This document shows, in pieces, positions 11,119-22,048 of a DNA stretch of 64,000 nt (within the stretch, counting starts at the first letter, position 1; every line of letters begins with the position of its first letter). The stretch is from Legionella sp. MW5194 (GTDB taxonomy: Bacteria; Pseudomonadota; Gammaproteobacteria; Legionellales; Legionellaceae), in NCBI RefSeq assembly GCF_016864235.1, contig NZ_CP045732.1, positions 1,240,001 to 1,304,000 on the forward strand. Reading direction: 5' to 3'. A program made the translations under genes and the position numbers. The notes under the pieces were generated by a model. That model made no database searches. It saw nothing but the letters and a program-made list of their open reading frames with translations, and was not told where the DNA came from.

Positions 11119-12305
11119 TCCTGTCCTATCTGTTGAAGCGGAATTAACTGGCTGTACTCATAGACGGCTTTTAACTGACCGTAATCCGTCAATTGCAGGG
11201 CTCCTAAGTAATAGGGGGCTTTGTATGTCGTGCTTTCCTCGGGATGAAAACTGAAATTCAATTCATGAAGGCCCGTTGCGAACCAGGCGGCGGATTGCAC
11301 CGTATCGACAGGAATCACGTCGCCCTGGTCGTTGGTCGCAAACAAAACGGCCTGCAGCGCATAACGGCTGCCGGTAGCGACTTCGACCTGGGCTTTGAAT
11401 TGAAACGGTTCGGCCGCATTGTCATGGTGAATGCTTCTTACTGCCGCTGAAGGGATGGTGTAGGAAAAGGCGGTGTGAGCCTGGCGCTTGACATTGCGGC
11501 CGCCGACATCGGTATCCACCTGCGCTTCAATGTACCAGTTTTCCCCGTGAAAGCCCTTTTCAGAGCGCAGCATTACCTTGGCCTGGTAAACATCCCAGGA
11601 GATTTTTTCAAGCGTCAGCGCCCGTTGATTGCCATCCGGAGTGACCAGATTGGCAGTAATAACATCGATGGGGTAGCCTACGGCATCGTCCCGCAAACTG
11701 AAGGTTGCAATCAACTCATCCCCATAATGATAACGTGCCTTATCGGTGGCCACCGTCAGGTAAGCATTGGATCCCTGATCAAACACATGAATGATATAGG
11801 CATCCTGCTCATGACCTTTCACCGCATCAGTTTTTAAAATGAAACGGCCAGAACCGAGTTCGGGTTTTAGTTGCATGGCCATGAGGCTTTCACCGCCAAA
11901 AGCGGATTCTTTCAGCCCCTCCTCGTCGGCAAACAGGGCAGAAGCCTCTTTGAGAGGAAGCACCTGATGGGCCTCTGTTTCCAGATTAAAATTCAACTTA
12001 AGGCGGGAATTTGCAGTCGCAGGGCTGATACGGATGATTGCACCCGGGGCCAATGTCTGCACTGCGACCCCCTGACTTAATTGCTGAAGGGTGGTTTTCA
12101 GGCTGTATTTATTGCTTTTCTGGGAGTGCATGGTTTCATGACCAAGCGGCAGATGATTGGTTGGCCAATCGCTGCTTAAATTGTCATGTGACAACGATTC
12201 GCAATGATCGCACTCATAGGGATGCACGGCTTCCTGGGGCAAAGTGTATGCCAGGCTTTGGCCTGCCCATAAGGCAGACACCATCAGTAAATAGGTTGCT
12301 CTCAC
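11115..12305 (-). CDS. Exported protein of unknown function, possibly DUF4785-like
   Basis: 396 residues with a signal peptide (MRATYLLMVSALWAGQSLA) and no later membrane helix. A histidine/cysteine-rich patch HPYECDHCESLSHD follows the cleavage region. The rest looks beta-rich: YLTVATDKARYHYGDELIATFSL resembles an immunoglobulin/macroglobulin-type strand pattern. From memory this resembles the DUF4785 proteins of Legionella; I cannot verify it. It overlaps rmuC by ATGA and is itself overlapped by the hydrolase gene, so the three are co-translated. Periplasmic or secreted location is likely. Confidence 0.75.
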   Translation of the reverse strand: MRATYLLMVSALWAGQSLAYTLPQEAVHPYECDHCESLSHDNLSSDWPTNHLPLGHETMHSQKSNKYSLKTTLQQLSQGVAVQTLAPGAIIRISPATANSRLKLNFNLETEAHQVLPLKEASALFADEEGLKESAFGGESLMAMQLKPELGSGRFILKTDAVKGHEQDAYIIHVFDQGSNAYLTVATDKARYHYGDELIATFSLRDDAVGYPIDVITANLVTPDGNQRALTLEKISWDVYQAKVMLRSEKGFHGENWYIEAQVDTDVGGRNVKRQAHTAFSYTIPSAAVRSIHHDNAAEPFQFKAQVEVATGSRYALQAVLFATNDQGDVIPVDTVQSAAWFATGLHELNFSFHPEESTTYKAPYYLGALQLTDYGQLKAVYEYSQLIPLQQIGQE

Positions 12306-13198
12306 TTTTTAACTCCTTGTAACAAGAGATCATCGCGTAACAGGTGTTCCAGACCAAAACAGGAATGGCGGCTTTGATTATGGCTTAAAGGGATGCTGTC
12401 CTGAGTTCGGTTAATGTCAATAAACCAGAGATCGCCGGCCAATTGTTGCGACACGCAATTTAAAAAACCGTCTGAGCACTTGTCCAGATAAATTTTGGTT
12501 ATTTTTAATCCGGCATTGAGAAAATAACCATTGCAATAACTGGCGGAAGAGAAGGGCGAGGCGGTGACGTCGGTGCCAATCACGGTACGAAAAGAAACCG
12601 GCAGAGACAAGCGTCCAGGCGTACCCAGCAACAATTCATCGTTGAACAGAGCCATATCGCCTATGCGTTGTTGACGAACGGAGTCATTGCGATAGCCGAG
12701 CAGCCAACCGAGCGAGGATTCAAAAATATTGCCGTCCATTACCTCGTCTGCTAACGGCGTACCGCCGCTTGAGGGGGCAATGGCAATGACGTCTGCAATC
12801 CGGCGGCTTAATTTGTAATACCGCTTATCATAAGTGGGATTGGACAGAATCCAGCGCAGGACATTGGCGCCATTGGAGTGGGTGTAGACAACCAGTTTGT
12901 CTATTTTTTTAGCCTTGATGAACGCAAGCAATTGCTCGGCGGTGCATCCGGCGGCGTCTTCATGCCACATGTATTGACTGTAATCGCAGGCGACAACCCA
13001 GAAATTGTCAGGGTTTGGTAACGACTGAGCCATGTAGTCAATGAAGTCTTTTTTCCAATACCCGCCATTGGCATCGGCACGGTGATCATTGGTGCCATGA
13101 ATGAAAGCGATACCGAGGTTATTGGCAGAAGAGGCGGAAAAGCTGACACTGGAAAAAACAAAGAACAGCAAACAGAAAAATAATCGTGATAAGTCCAT
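12302..13198 (-). CDS. Exported alpha/beta-hydrolase (lipase/esterase-like)
   Basis: 298 residues. Signal peptide MDLSRLFFCLLFFVFSSVSFSASSA, then GIAFIHGTNDHR (oxyanion strand with HG). The nucleophile elbow is probably KLVVYTHSNGANVLRW near residue 110, a variant GxSxG in which the first Gly is His-like (T-H-S-N-G). Candidate later triad residues are the D of DLWFIDINR and the H of LSHNQSRHSCFGLEHLL; this part is inference. First gene of the hydrolase / exported protein / rmuC unit. Substrate unknown. Confidence 0.78.
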   Translation of the reverse strand: MDLSRLFFCLLFFVFSSVSFSASSANNLGIAFIHGTNDHRADANGGYWKKDFIDYMAQSLPNPDNFWVVACDYSQYMWHEDAAGCTAEQLLAFIKAKKIDKLVVYTHSNGANVLRWILSNPTYDKRYYKLSRRIADVIAIAPSSGGTPLADEVMDGNIFESSLGWLLGYRNDSVRQQRIGDMALFNDELLLGTPGRLSLPVSFRTVIGTDVTASPFSSASYCNGYFLNAGLKITKIYLDKCSDGFLNCVSQQLAGDLWFIDINRTQDSIPLSHNQSRHSCFGLEHLLRDDLLLQGVKK

Positions 13199-13335
13199 TT
13201 CTTAAAAGCCCTGTTTAAAAGCCAAGCGGTATCTATACCATAATCGGGAGTTTGACGGCAAGAAAAAGAGGAATAAATCGGTTCTTGCCGTGCCCATTAA
13301 TTAGACAGGTAAAAAAGGGCTCAAGCGGCAGGCGT

Positions 13336-13363
13336 TTGACTGTGTCTTGCCTATAATTATGCT
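13336..13363 (+). promoter_or_regulatory. Putative sigma-70 promoter of ligA
   Basis: TTGACT (13336-13341), a 16-base spacer, then TATGCT (13358-13363), about 34 bases upstream of the ligA ATG. Good consensus match; no experimental basis. Confidence 0.5.
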
Positions 13364-13388
13364 AGACTTTGTTTTTTATTTTTGATGA

Positions 13389-15431
<2,043 letters not shown>

Positions 15432-15495
15432 CTAAAGCAGTCGGTGCTCCCATCATAGTATCGGATAATCAGGCATTTAAGAAAGGATTCATCAT

Positions 15496-17667
15496 TTGAA
15501 CATACTACGCAAAAGCAGCTTACTTTTGTCATGTATCTTCCTGTTGTTGACGCCGTCTGCCTGGTGCTTCGTCCTGAATGATCCTTATCCAGACAATGAA
15601 TCGCAGGAAAAGGTGTATTATTCTTCCTTTGCGGAGCAGCCGAAAACCCTTGATCCTGCACGTTCCTACTCCAGTAATGAATACCAATTCATCGGGCAGA
15701 TTTACGAGCCGCCGCTTAAATACGATTACCTGAAACGACCTTATGAATTGATACCGCGCAGTGCAGCGGCTATGCCCGTTGTCCGTTACCTCGATAAAGA
15801 CCATAACCCCCTGCCTGGGGCAGATGCCAGCAAGACGGCTTACAGTGTCTATACCATTCAGATTAAGCCCGGCATTTTCTATCAACCGCACCCAGCCCTG
15901 GCTAAAGACAAGAGCGGACAGCCGCTGTATCTTGATTTGCCGGCAGACTACCTTGAAGAGAACGACATCAGCAAATTGTCGGATTTTCCCAAGACCGGAA
16001 CGCGGGAATTGATTGCCGATGATTTTATTTATGAAATCAAACGGCTGGCATCGCCCGCTGTGAGTTCGTCCATTTACGGGTTGATGAGTGAACACATCGT
16101 CGGCTTTAAAGCCTTTGCTGCTTCGCTGCCGCCAGTCAAGCGCGGGGTATTTCTTGATTTGCGCAAGTACCCGCTTGAAGGCGTTAAAAAAATCGATGAT
16201 TACACCTTTGAAATCACCTTGAAGGGGCAATACCCGCAATTTTTATTCTGGTTGGCCATGCCCTTTTTTTCGCCCATTCCCTGGGAGGCGGATCAATTCT
16301 ACAGCCAGCCCGACATGGATGATAAAAATCTGACCTTTGATTGGTATCCCATCGGTACTGGCCCGTTCATGCTGATTGAAAACAATCCGAACCGGCAGAT
16401 GGTTTTGCAGAAAAATCCTCACTATAGCCAGGAGATTTTCAGCGGCGAGGGCAGCGAAGAAGACAGGCAGGCTGGCTATCTCAACCACCTGGGTCAACCG
16501 TTGCCACTGATTGACAAGGCCATTTACACCCTGGAAAAAGAAACCATCCCGCGTTGGAATAAATTCCTGCAAGGCTATTATGATTTATCCGGTATTTCTG
16601 CCGACAGTTTTGATCAGGCCATTCAGATAGGTGATTCCGGCGAACCCTCGCTGACTGAAAGCATGAAAGAAAAACGGATTCGCCTCACCCAAACCATTGA
16701 TCCCACCATTTATTATCTGGGCTTTAACATGCTGGATCCTGTGGTCGGCGGGTCTGGCGAAAGGGCCAGGAAATTACGGTTGGCTATTTCCATTGCGGTT
16801 AATTTTGATGAAAACATTGCTATCTTCTTTAATGGCCGCGGCCAGGCGGCACAGGGGCCCATCCCACCGGGAATATTCGGTTACCGTGAGGGCAAGGAAG
16901 GCATCAACCCCTACGTTTACACCTGGGATGGCAAGGCTCCGCAACGCCGCACCATCGAAGAAGCCCGCGCGCTGATGCGTCAGGCGGGGTACCCGGACGG
17001 GATTAATCCTGAAACCGGACGGCATTTAATTCTGCATTATGATGTGCCGGTCGCTGGAGGGCCTGACGACAAGGCAGTGCTCGACTGGATGATTAAGCAA
17101 TTCGCTAAAATTGGCATTGATTTAAACATTCGGGGAACACAATACAATCGCTTTCAGGAAAAAATGCGTGATGGCAATGCCCAGATTTTCAGTTGGGGGT
17201 GGAATGCCGACTACCCCGATCCTGAGAATTTTTTATTTATGCTGTATGGTCAAAACGGCAAGGTGAAGTATGGCGGAGAAAACGCGGCGAATTATGAGAA
17301 CAAAGAGTATGATCGTTTGTTTGATGAGATGAAAAACAGACCCAGCGATGACGAGCGTATGAAACTCATTGATCGCATGGTGGACATTGTCCGGCATGAC
17401 GCGCCCTGGGCTTTCGGCATTAACAGCGAAACCATGACCTTGTCGCATCAGTGGATTTCGCCTACCAAGCCCGGTGCCTTTAATGTGGATTTGCTGAAGT
17501 ATTTGTCGGTGAATGTCGCTGAGCGTAATCAATACCGGCAGGAGTGGAATCAACCGATATTCTGGCCTTTAGGTGTGGCATTCATCATTCTATTGCTGGT
17601 GTTTTTGCCGCTGTTTGCGGCTTACCGCAGAAAAGAGCAGCAAATGGCTAAGAGGATGCGGGGATGA
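15496..17667 (+). CDS. Peptide ABC transporter substrate-binding protein with C-terminal membrane anchor
   Basis: A 723-residue family 5 solute-binding protein (DppA/OppA type). The start is a TTG at 15496 with AAGGA 8 bases upstream. A signal sequence ending near residue 24 is followed by VYYSSFAEQPKTLDPARSYSSNE, typical of this family, and later by DYPDPENFLFMLYG. Unusually, the protein ends with a transmembrane helix (PLGVAFIILLLVFLPLFAA) and a basic tail, so it is probably tethered to the inner membrane with the binding domain in the periplasm. It overlaps the first permease by ATGA. Longer than most family members (about 530-600). Confidence 0.9.
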   Translation: MNILRKSSLLLSCIFLLLTPSAWCFVLNDPYPDNESQEKVYYSSFAEQPKTLDPARSYSSNEYQFIGQIYEPPLKYDYLKRPYELIPRSAAAMPVVRYLDKDHNPLPGADASKTAYSVYTIQIKPGIFYQPHPALAKDKSGQPLYLDLPADYLEENDISKLSDFPKTGTRELIADDFIYEIKRLASPAVSSSIYGLMSEHIVGFKAFAASLPPVKRGVFLDLRKYPLEGVKKIDDYTFEITLKGQYPQFLFWLAMPFFSPIPWEADQFYSQPDMDDKNLTFDWYPIGTGPFMLIENNPNRQMVLQKNPHYSQEIFSGEGSEEDRQAGYLNHLGQPLPLIDKAIYTLEKETIPRWNKFLQGYYDLSGISADSFDQAIQIGDSGEPSLTESMKEKRIRLTQTIDPTIYYLGFNMLDPVVGGSGERARKLRLAISIAVNFDENIAIFFNGRGQAAQGPIPPGIFGYREGKEGINPYVYTWDGKAPQRRTIEEARALMRQAGYPDGINPETGRHLILHYDVPVAGGPDDKAVLDWMIKQFAKIGIDLNIRGTQYNRFQEKMRDGNAQIFSWGWNADYPDPENFLFMLYGQNGKVKYGGENAANYENKEYDRLFDEMKNRPSDDERMKLIDRMVDIVRHDAPWAFGINSETMTLSHQWISPTKPGAFNVDLLKYLSVNVAERNQYRQEWNQPIFWPLGVAFIILLLVFLPLFAAYRRKEQQMAKRMRG

Positions 17668-18641
17668 TTGCCTATTTATTCAGACGCCTTGTTTACACGA
17701 TTCCTATTTTACTGGGGATTAATCTGATTACCTTCGCGCTCTTTTTCATGGTCAATTCACCCGATGACATGGCCAGAATGCACCTTGGGCAAAAGCACAT
17801 CAAGCAAGAGGCCATTCAGCAATGGAAAGCCCAGCACGGGTATGATTTGCCCCTATTTTACAATGAGCACCAGGACGGCATTAACCGCTTGACCGACACG
17901 CTCTTTTTTGAAAAATCCTTACGGCTTTTTTCTTTTGATTTTGGTGTATCCGATGAGGGCCGGGACATCAGTTACGACATATCGCATCGTATGTGGCCAA
18001 GCCTTGCCATTGCCTTGCCGGTTCTGTTGATTGGTATGCTGGTTGATATTGTGTTTGCCATGGCCATGGCCTTTTTCCGCTCCACCTACCTCGATATCAG
18101 CGGTGTGGTGCTTTGCATTATTCTTATGTCCATTTCGAGCCTTTTTTACATTATTGGCGGGCAGTATCTTTTTGGAAAACTGTTAAAATGGGTGCCGATT
18201 TCCGGTTATGACGGTGGGGTTGAAAGTATCAAATTCATTGCCTTGCCGGTGATTGTCGCGGTCATTGGGGGCCTGGGTGCTGGAGCGCGCTGGTATCGCA
18301 CGTTGTTTTTGGAGGAAATGAATCGCGACTATGTTAAAACGGCCCGGGCTAAAGGCTTGTCGGAGATTCGCGTCTTGTTTCGCCACGTATTAAAAAATGC
18401 CATGCTGCCAATCCTCACGGGCGTGGTGGTGATAATCCCTTCGCTGTTTATGGGAAGCCTGGTGCTTGAATCGTTTTTCGGTGTGCCGGGATTGGGCAGT
18501 TATATCATTGATGCAATCCAGCAGCAGGATTTTGCCATCGTCAGGGCCATGGTGTTTTTAGGTTCGATTTTATACATTGTTGGTCTTATTCTGACTGATA
18601 TTTCCTACACTTTGGTGGATCCGCGCGTGAGGTTAGGCTGA
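17664..18641 (+). CDS. Peptide ABC transporter permease, DppB/OppB-like
   Basis: 325 residues with an N-terminal MIAYLFRRLVYTIPILLGINLITF, the classic start of DppB/OppB-type permeases, about six membrane helices, and the ATPase-docking loop EMNRDYVKTARAKGLSEIRVLFRHVLKNAMLP. The C-terminal DISYTLVDPRVRLG is also family-typical. It forms the inner-membrane pore with the next gene product. It overlaps the substrate-binding protein gene by four bases and the second permease by one base (TGATG). Confidence 0.93.
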   Translation: MIAYLFRRLVYTIPILLGINLITFALFFMVNSPDDMARMHLGQKHIKQEAIQQWKAQHGYDLPLFYNEHQDGINRLTDTLFFEKSLRLFSFDFGVSDEGRDISYDISHRMWPSLAIALPVLLIGMLVDIVFAMAMAFFRSTYLDISGVVLCIILMSISSLFYIIGGQYLFGKLLKWVPISGYDGGVESIKFIALPVIVAVIGGLGAGARWYRTLFLEEMNRDYVKTARAKGLSEIRVLFRHVLKNAMLPILTGVVVIIPSLFMGSLVLESFFGVPGLGSYIIDAIQQQDFAIVRAMVFLGSILYIVGLILTDISYTLVDPRVRLG

Positions 18642-19993
18642 TGATAACATTCTTATGGACTGATCAATGTTTTCTTGGCGTGTTGATGATTGGTTTACTA
18701 CTTACGGTATACAGCCTGCGTCGAGAACACAACCGCCGTGCGTTTAAACAATTATTCAGGAAGCCTCTCTCAGTCAGCGCCGGTATTGTTTTAGGTTTTT
18801 TTCTGGTGATTGGCATCCTTGACTCCATTCACCTGAAGGACAAACCAGGCAGCGTGTCAAGCGACAACGCCAGGGCCAGTACGTTGTTAGAGCGGTTATT
18901 GTCACCCCTGGGGCAAACGTATGAAAAAACCTATTCTGCACCGCTCGCCTTGCATTTATACAGCACAGAAACCGTGCTGGTCGATGGGAAAGCACGGCAG
19001 ATTTATCCGCGGCTGCAGTACCCGGGCTCTGCGATTCAAAACCAGCACGAAAAGGAACAATTCTTAACAGGCGTTTTGCTGAAAGCCGCCGGCACAGCCA
19101 TGCTGATAAGCGCATTGGTCTGGGCTGTTTTTATCGGGCTTCGGTTTAAGTCAAGCGCGCGGCCATGGCTGCCTCGCGGCCGGCATGCCTTGCCGCTGTT
19201 AGTGTTCTTTGTCTGTCTGTTCGTGGCACTGGCCAGCTACTGGATTTCACGGCAGCTGCATTTGTTCGGTACTGGCAAAATTGGTCAGGATATATTTTAT
19301 TACACCATTAAAAGCATACGCACCGGCTTGGTCATCGGGATACTGACGACCTTGTTTATGCTGCCTTTGGCGTTGCTGTTAGGCATTGCCGCGGGTTATT
19401 TTGGCGGGGTCATCGATGATGTGATTCAGTACATTTACACCACCTTAAGTTCCATTCCGGGCGTCTTGCTGATTACCGCTTCCGTGCTGTCGATGCAAAC
19501 CTACATTGCCAATCATCCGGAGCGATTTGCCACACTGCATGAAAGTGCGGATGCCCGTTTATTTGCTCTGTGCCTTATCCTTGGGGTAACCAGCTGGACA
19601 AGCCTTTGCCGATTGTTACGGGCCGAGGCCATGAAACTGCGCGAAATTGATTATGTGATGGCTGCTCGTGCGCTGGGCAGCAGTTCCTTTCGTATTCTTC
19701 GCAAGCATCTGTTGCCCAATGTCATGCACATCGTAGTCATTACCCTGGTGCTTGATTTCAGTTTTCTTGTGCTGGCGGAGGCTGTTTTATCCTATGTGGG
19801 CGTCGGGGTGTCGCCGATGACCATCAGTTGGGGAAATATGATCAATGGTGCGCGCCTTGAATTGGCGCGTGAACCGGTGGTGTGGTGGCCGATGCTTGCT
19901 GCCTTTGTTTTTATGTTTACTCTGGTTTTGGCGAGCAATCTGTTTGCTGACGCGGTCCGGGATGCCTTTGATCCGCATCAGGCCCATTCCTGA
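18641..19993 (+). CDS. Peptide ABC transporter permease, DppC/OppC-like
   Basis: A 450-residue permease, longer than usual for DppC (about 300) because of an N-terminal extension of about 150 residues containing two to three hydrophobic segments. The conserved part has GQDIFYYTIKSIRTGLVIGI, LSSIPGVLLI and the docking loop EAMKLREIDYVMAARALGSSSFRILRKHLLPN, and ends NLFADAVRDAFDPH. No ATP-binding subunit gene follows, so the ATPase must be encoded elsewhere. Confidence 0.9.
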   Translation: MITFLWTDQCFLGVLMIGLLLTVYSLRREHNRRAFKQLFRKPLSVSAGIVLGFFLVIGILDSIHLKDKPGSVSSDNARASTLLERLLSPLGQTYEKTYSAPLALHLYSTETVLVDGKARQIYPRLQYPGSAIQNQHEKEQFLTGVLLKAAGTAMLISALVWAVFIGLRFKSSARPWLPRGRHALPLLVFFVCLFVALASYWISRQLHLFGTGKIGQDIFYYTIKSIRTGLVIGILTTLFMLPLALLLGIAAGYFGGVIDDVIQYIYTTLSSIPGVLLITASVLSMQTYIANHPERFATLHESADARLFALCLILGVTSWTSLCRLLRAEAMKLREIDYVMAARALGSSSFRILRKHLLPNVMHIVVITLVLDFSFLVLAEAVLSYVGVGVSPMTISWGNMINGARLELAREPVVWWPMLAAFVFMFTLVLASNLFADAVRDAFDPHQAHS

Positions 19994-20059
19994 CAGGCCT
20001 GTACTGGAAAAGCGAATACCGTATATAATGGCTGGTTTTAATTTTTTTTAAGGTTCATT

Positions 20060-20239
20060 ATGCTTCGTTTTTTTAAACCAAAGCCTGAAACGGTCATGAC
20101 GTTGGCCAATTTAGGTCTGCAAAGCCTGGCTCTGGGTTATTTTGCCAGCCACTCGGCCAACACGACCAAAGCACCGGCTCACGCCAACACGCCAACTCAG
20201 CAAGAAAGTTTGCCTCAGCAGAGCAACCAACCTCGGTAA
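20060..20239 (+). CDS. Small hypothetical protein (59 aa)
   Basis: ATG at 20060 with AAGG 6 bases upstream and a TATAAT hexamer at 20024-20029. The 59-residue product begins MLRFFKPKPETVMTLANLGL, has one weakly hydrophobic stretch (LQSLALGYFA) and a tail rich in Gln, Asn and Pro. No family recognised. The upstream signals and neighbour-like base composition argue for a real gene, but it is short and I cannot show conservation. Confidence 0.45.
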   Translation: MLRFFKPKPETVMTLANLGLQSLALGYFASHSANTTKAPAHANTPTQQESLPQQSNQPR

Positions 20240-20278
20240 CGGCAGTAGCCCTCCCTGGCCTGCACGGTTTGCTGTGCC

Positions 20279-21316
20279 TTATTTTGGCGTTGTGTGCGTT
20301 GGTGGCTGACTGCCCGTCTCCTCTATAGCGGGTGCGGTGGTCTTGGGTTCGTTTTTAATCTCCGGTGTAAAAAAGGACCCCGGTTGACTGACGCGGGAAG
20401 TAGGCTGACGCGGGAAAAGGTGGGTATTCATCACTTCCGCTACCCCATTGATCACCCCAAAGGCGATAACATTATAGAATCCCCCCATGCCGGCCCCGCG
20501 AACCAGTCGTCGTACACCGCCTTGTTGCCACAAATGCATGAACATCTCAGTCAGTGGCGGTGTTTTTAATGTACTCTTATTGACCTGCCGAATTTTTTCC
20601 TGGTAGACATTGTCCAACACGCTGGCGAATGGTGAGATGGCAAATCCGGAAATGACGGAGGTGGCTGCAGTATGAGCAAACACATGATCATTTTTAGGAA
20701 TCAAAGGATTAATGAATTCGCTGACGGTGGTTGTCGCCCCGATGCAGGCTAAGGTGGTGACAAAATTGCGTCCGCCGCGAGTCAGCATGCCTTCTTTCGC
20801 AAACTGCAGTTTTTGACCCAAAGAGAGTTCGATTTTATCCCCTAACGCATCGAGAATTCGTTTATTGGCGTAATATTGGGTAAGAATCGTGTCAATTCCT
20901 CCTACAATGACCGTGGTGACCAGCATCTCGCCGTATTTTTTAAACGCCTTGTTCTCGTGTTCACCGATCATTTCCCCGACGTGATCATTCACTTTTTCCT
21001 TGTTGGCAATAACCATGTTTTTAAGTGCAGCCTGTTTTTGTGTGGTTAAGAAACCGGTAAACAATTTCGAAAAGAACTGGTGGTTTGCCATCATGGGCGC
21101 ATAGCCCTGTGAGCGAAAGCGGGTCATCATCACGTCCATGGGATGCAGAATCGTGGCAACAGCGACGCTGGTGCCAAAAACGCGAATGACTCCCTCCACA
21201 TAAGGGTTACGTAACAGCTCATGCTGAGTGAGCGGTAGGAATCGAAACGGGGATTTTTCATTCGTTGCGCCGTCTTTTTTTATCTGGTTACCCACATCGT
21301 TTTGATTGGTACTCAT
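20279..21316 (-). CDS. Mitochondrial-carrier-like protein, candidate Dot/Icm effector
   Basis: 345 residues; start at 21316 because GGAGG lies 7 bases upstream. The sequence shows a degenerate three-repeat mitochondrial carrier pattern. Repeat 1 has TILHPMDVMMTRFRSQGY (compare PxDxx[KR]x[KR]); repeat 2 has VGGIDTILTQYYANKR followed by RGGRNFVTTLACIGATTTVSE; repeat 3 has SPFASVLDNVYQEK and QQGGVRRLVRGAGMGGFYNV, like the EGxxGLxRG...P loop of carriers. A hydrophilic tail (EIKNEPK...EETGSQPP) follows. Bacteria normally lack this family; L. pneumophila secretes one, LncP, into host mitochondria. I infer a similar translocated carrier; substrate unknown, and the salt-bridge motifs are partly degraded. 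Confidence 0.7.
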   Translation of the reverse strand: MSTNQNDVGNQIKKDGATNEKSPFRFLPLTQHELLRNPYVEGVIRVFGTSVAVATILHPMDVMMTRFRSQGYAPMMANHQFFSKLFTGFLTTQKQAALKNMVIANKEKVNDHVGEMIGEHENKAFKKYGEMLVTTVIVGGIDTILTQYYANKRILDALGDKIELSLGQKLQFAKEGMLTRGGRNFVTTLACIGATTTVSEFINPLIPKNDHVFAHTAATSVISGFAISPFASVLDNVYQEKIRQVNKSTLKTPPLTEMFMHLWQQGGVRRLVRGAGMGGFYNVIAFGVINGVAEVMNTHLFPRQPTSRVSQPGSFFTPEIKNEPKTTAPAIEETGSQPPTHTTPK

Positions 21317-21538
21317 TATAAGCCTCCAGGTTATACGGCAATCCTTTGGCCTATTTGTGATAATTATGTTTCCGGTAAACATCATGGTAGTTTTGAATTC
21401 TTAATTTATCCTTAAGGAAAAAATCAAAATTGTGTAAATATTTTCGTTATTTACGGCAGAAACTGTAAAAAGAAGGCTTTTTCTTTATCAAAGGCAGATG
21501 TGCTAGAATGGCCTGCTTCCATTACACGAGGTTTCGCA

Positions 21539-21883
21539 ATGAATAAATGGTTTACTGTACTACTGGCGCTGACGCTCTCCTTTGGAGTGGCCATCAATGA
21601 CGCGGCAGCAAAACGCTTTGGTGGACGTTTTATGGGCATGGGCCGCTCTAAAACAGCTTTTTCCACCCTGTTTACTAAAAAGAGTACCCAGAACATAAAA
21701 AGCAAGGCAACCGGCACGAAACAACGCGGTTTTTTACGTGGTTTGCTCATTGGCGGTGTGTTAGCCAGCCTGTTCATGGGGCATGGCTTGCCCATCGCCC
21801 TGTTGTCCTGGATGATGATTGCCGGTTTGATTCTTTTCATGATGAATCGTTATCGACGTAAACAGCCAATACACCGCAGGTAG
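21539..21883 (+). CDS. Small membrane protein with Tim44-like N-terminus
   Basis: 114 residues; start ATG 21539 with GAGG just upstream. A signal-like segment (KWFTVLLALTLSFGVAI) leads to AAAKRFGGRFMGMGRSKTAF, which resembles the DAKRxGGGRSxGMQR element at the start of bacterial Tim44-like proteins. The next part is basic, and a hydrophobic pair (LLIGGVLASLFMGHGLPIALLSWMMIAGLILFMM) ends in an RYRRK tail. The lipid-binding Tim44 domain that usually follows is absent, so it is either a truncated relative or a separate small membrane protein. Confidence 0.6.
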   Translation: MNKWFTVLLALTLSFGVAINDAAAKRFGGRFMGMGRSKTAFSTLFTKKSTQNIKSKATGTKQRGFLRGLLIGGVLASLFMGHGLPIALLSWMMIAGLILFMMNRYRRKQPIHRR

Positions 21884-21954
21884 GGTCGCTCTCTTCTCCC
21901 AACATGGCGCAAGAGGGGACTGCGATAGCCAATCCTTCGTGCCGAGCTCGATTA

Positions 21955-21994
21955 GGGCAAGTTTTATTAACGCTTCACCGTTTAAGACTTGCCC
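21955..21994 (+). promoter_or_regulatory. Extended hairpin upstream of dnaE
   Basis: GGGCAAGT (21955-21962) pairs with ACTTGCCC (21987-21994); inside, TTAACG pairs with CGTTxAA around CTTCAC, giving a long near-continuous stem. It lies 55 bases before dnaE. It could be a terminator of the preceding gene, a leader structure for dnaE, or part of a small RNA. No T-run follows. Confidence 0.4.
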
Positions 21995-22048
21995 TGCCTG
22001 AACGAGTTCGGTAGAGTTCCCTGATTCCGTTTAAAAAGAAAAACAAGC

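Noticed and set aside
15529-16239. 236-codon minus-strand frame inside the peptide-binding protein gene
   Set aside because: Antisense shadow of a clear family 5 binding protein.
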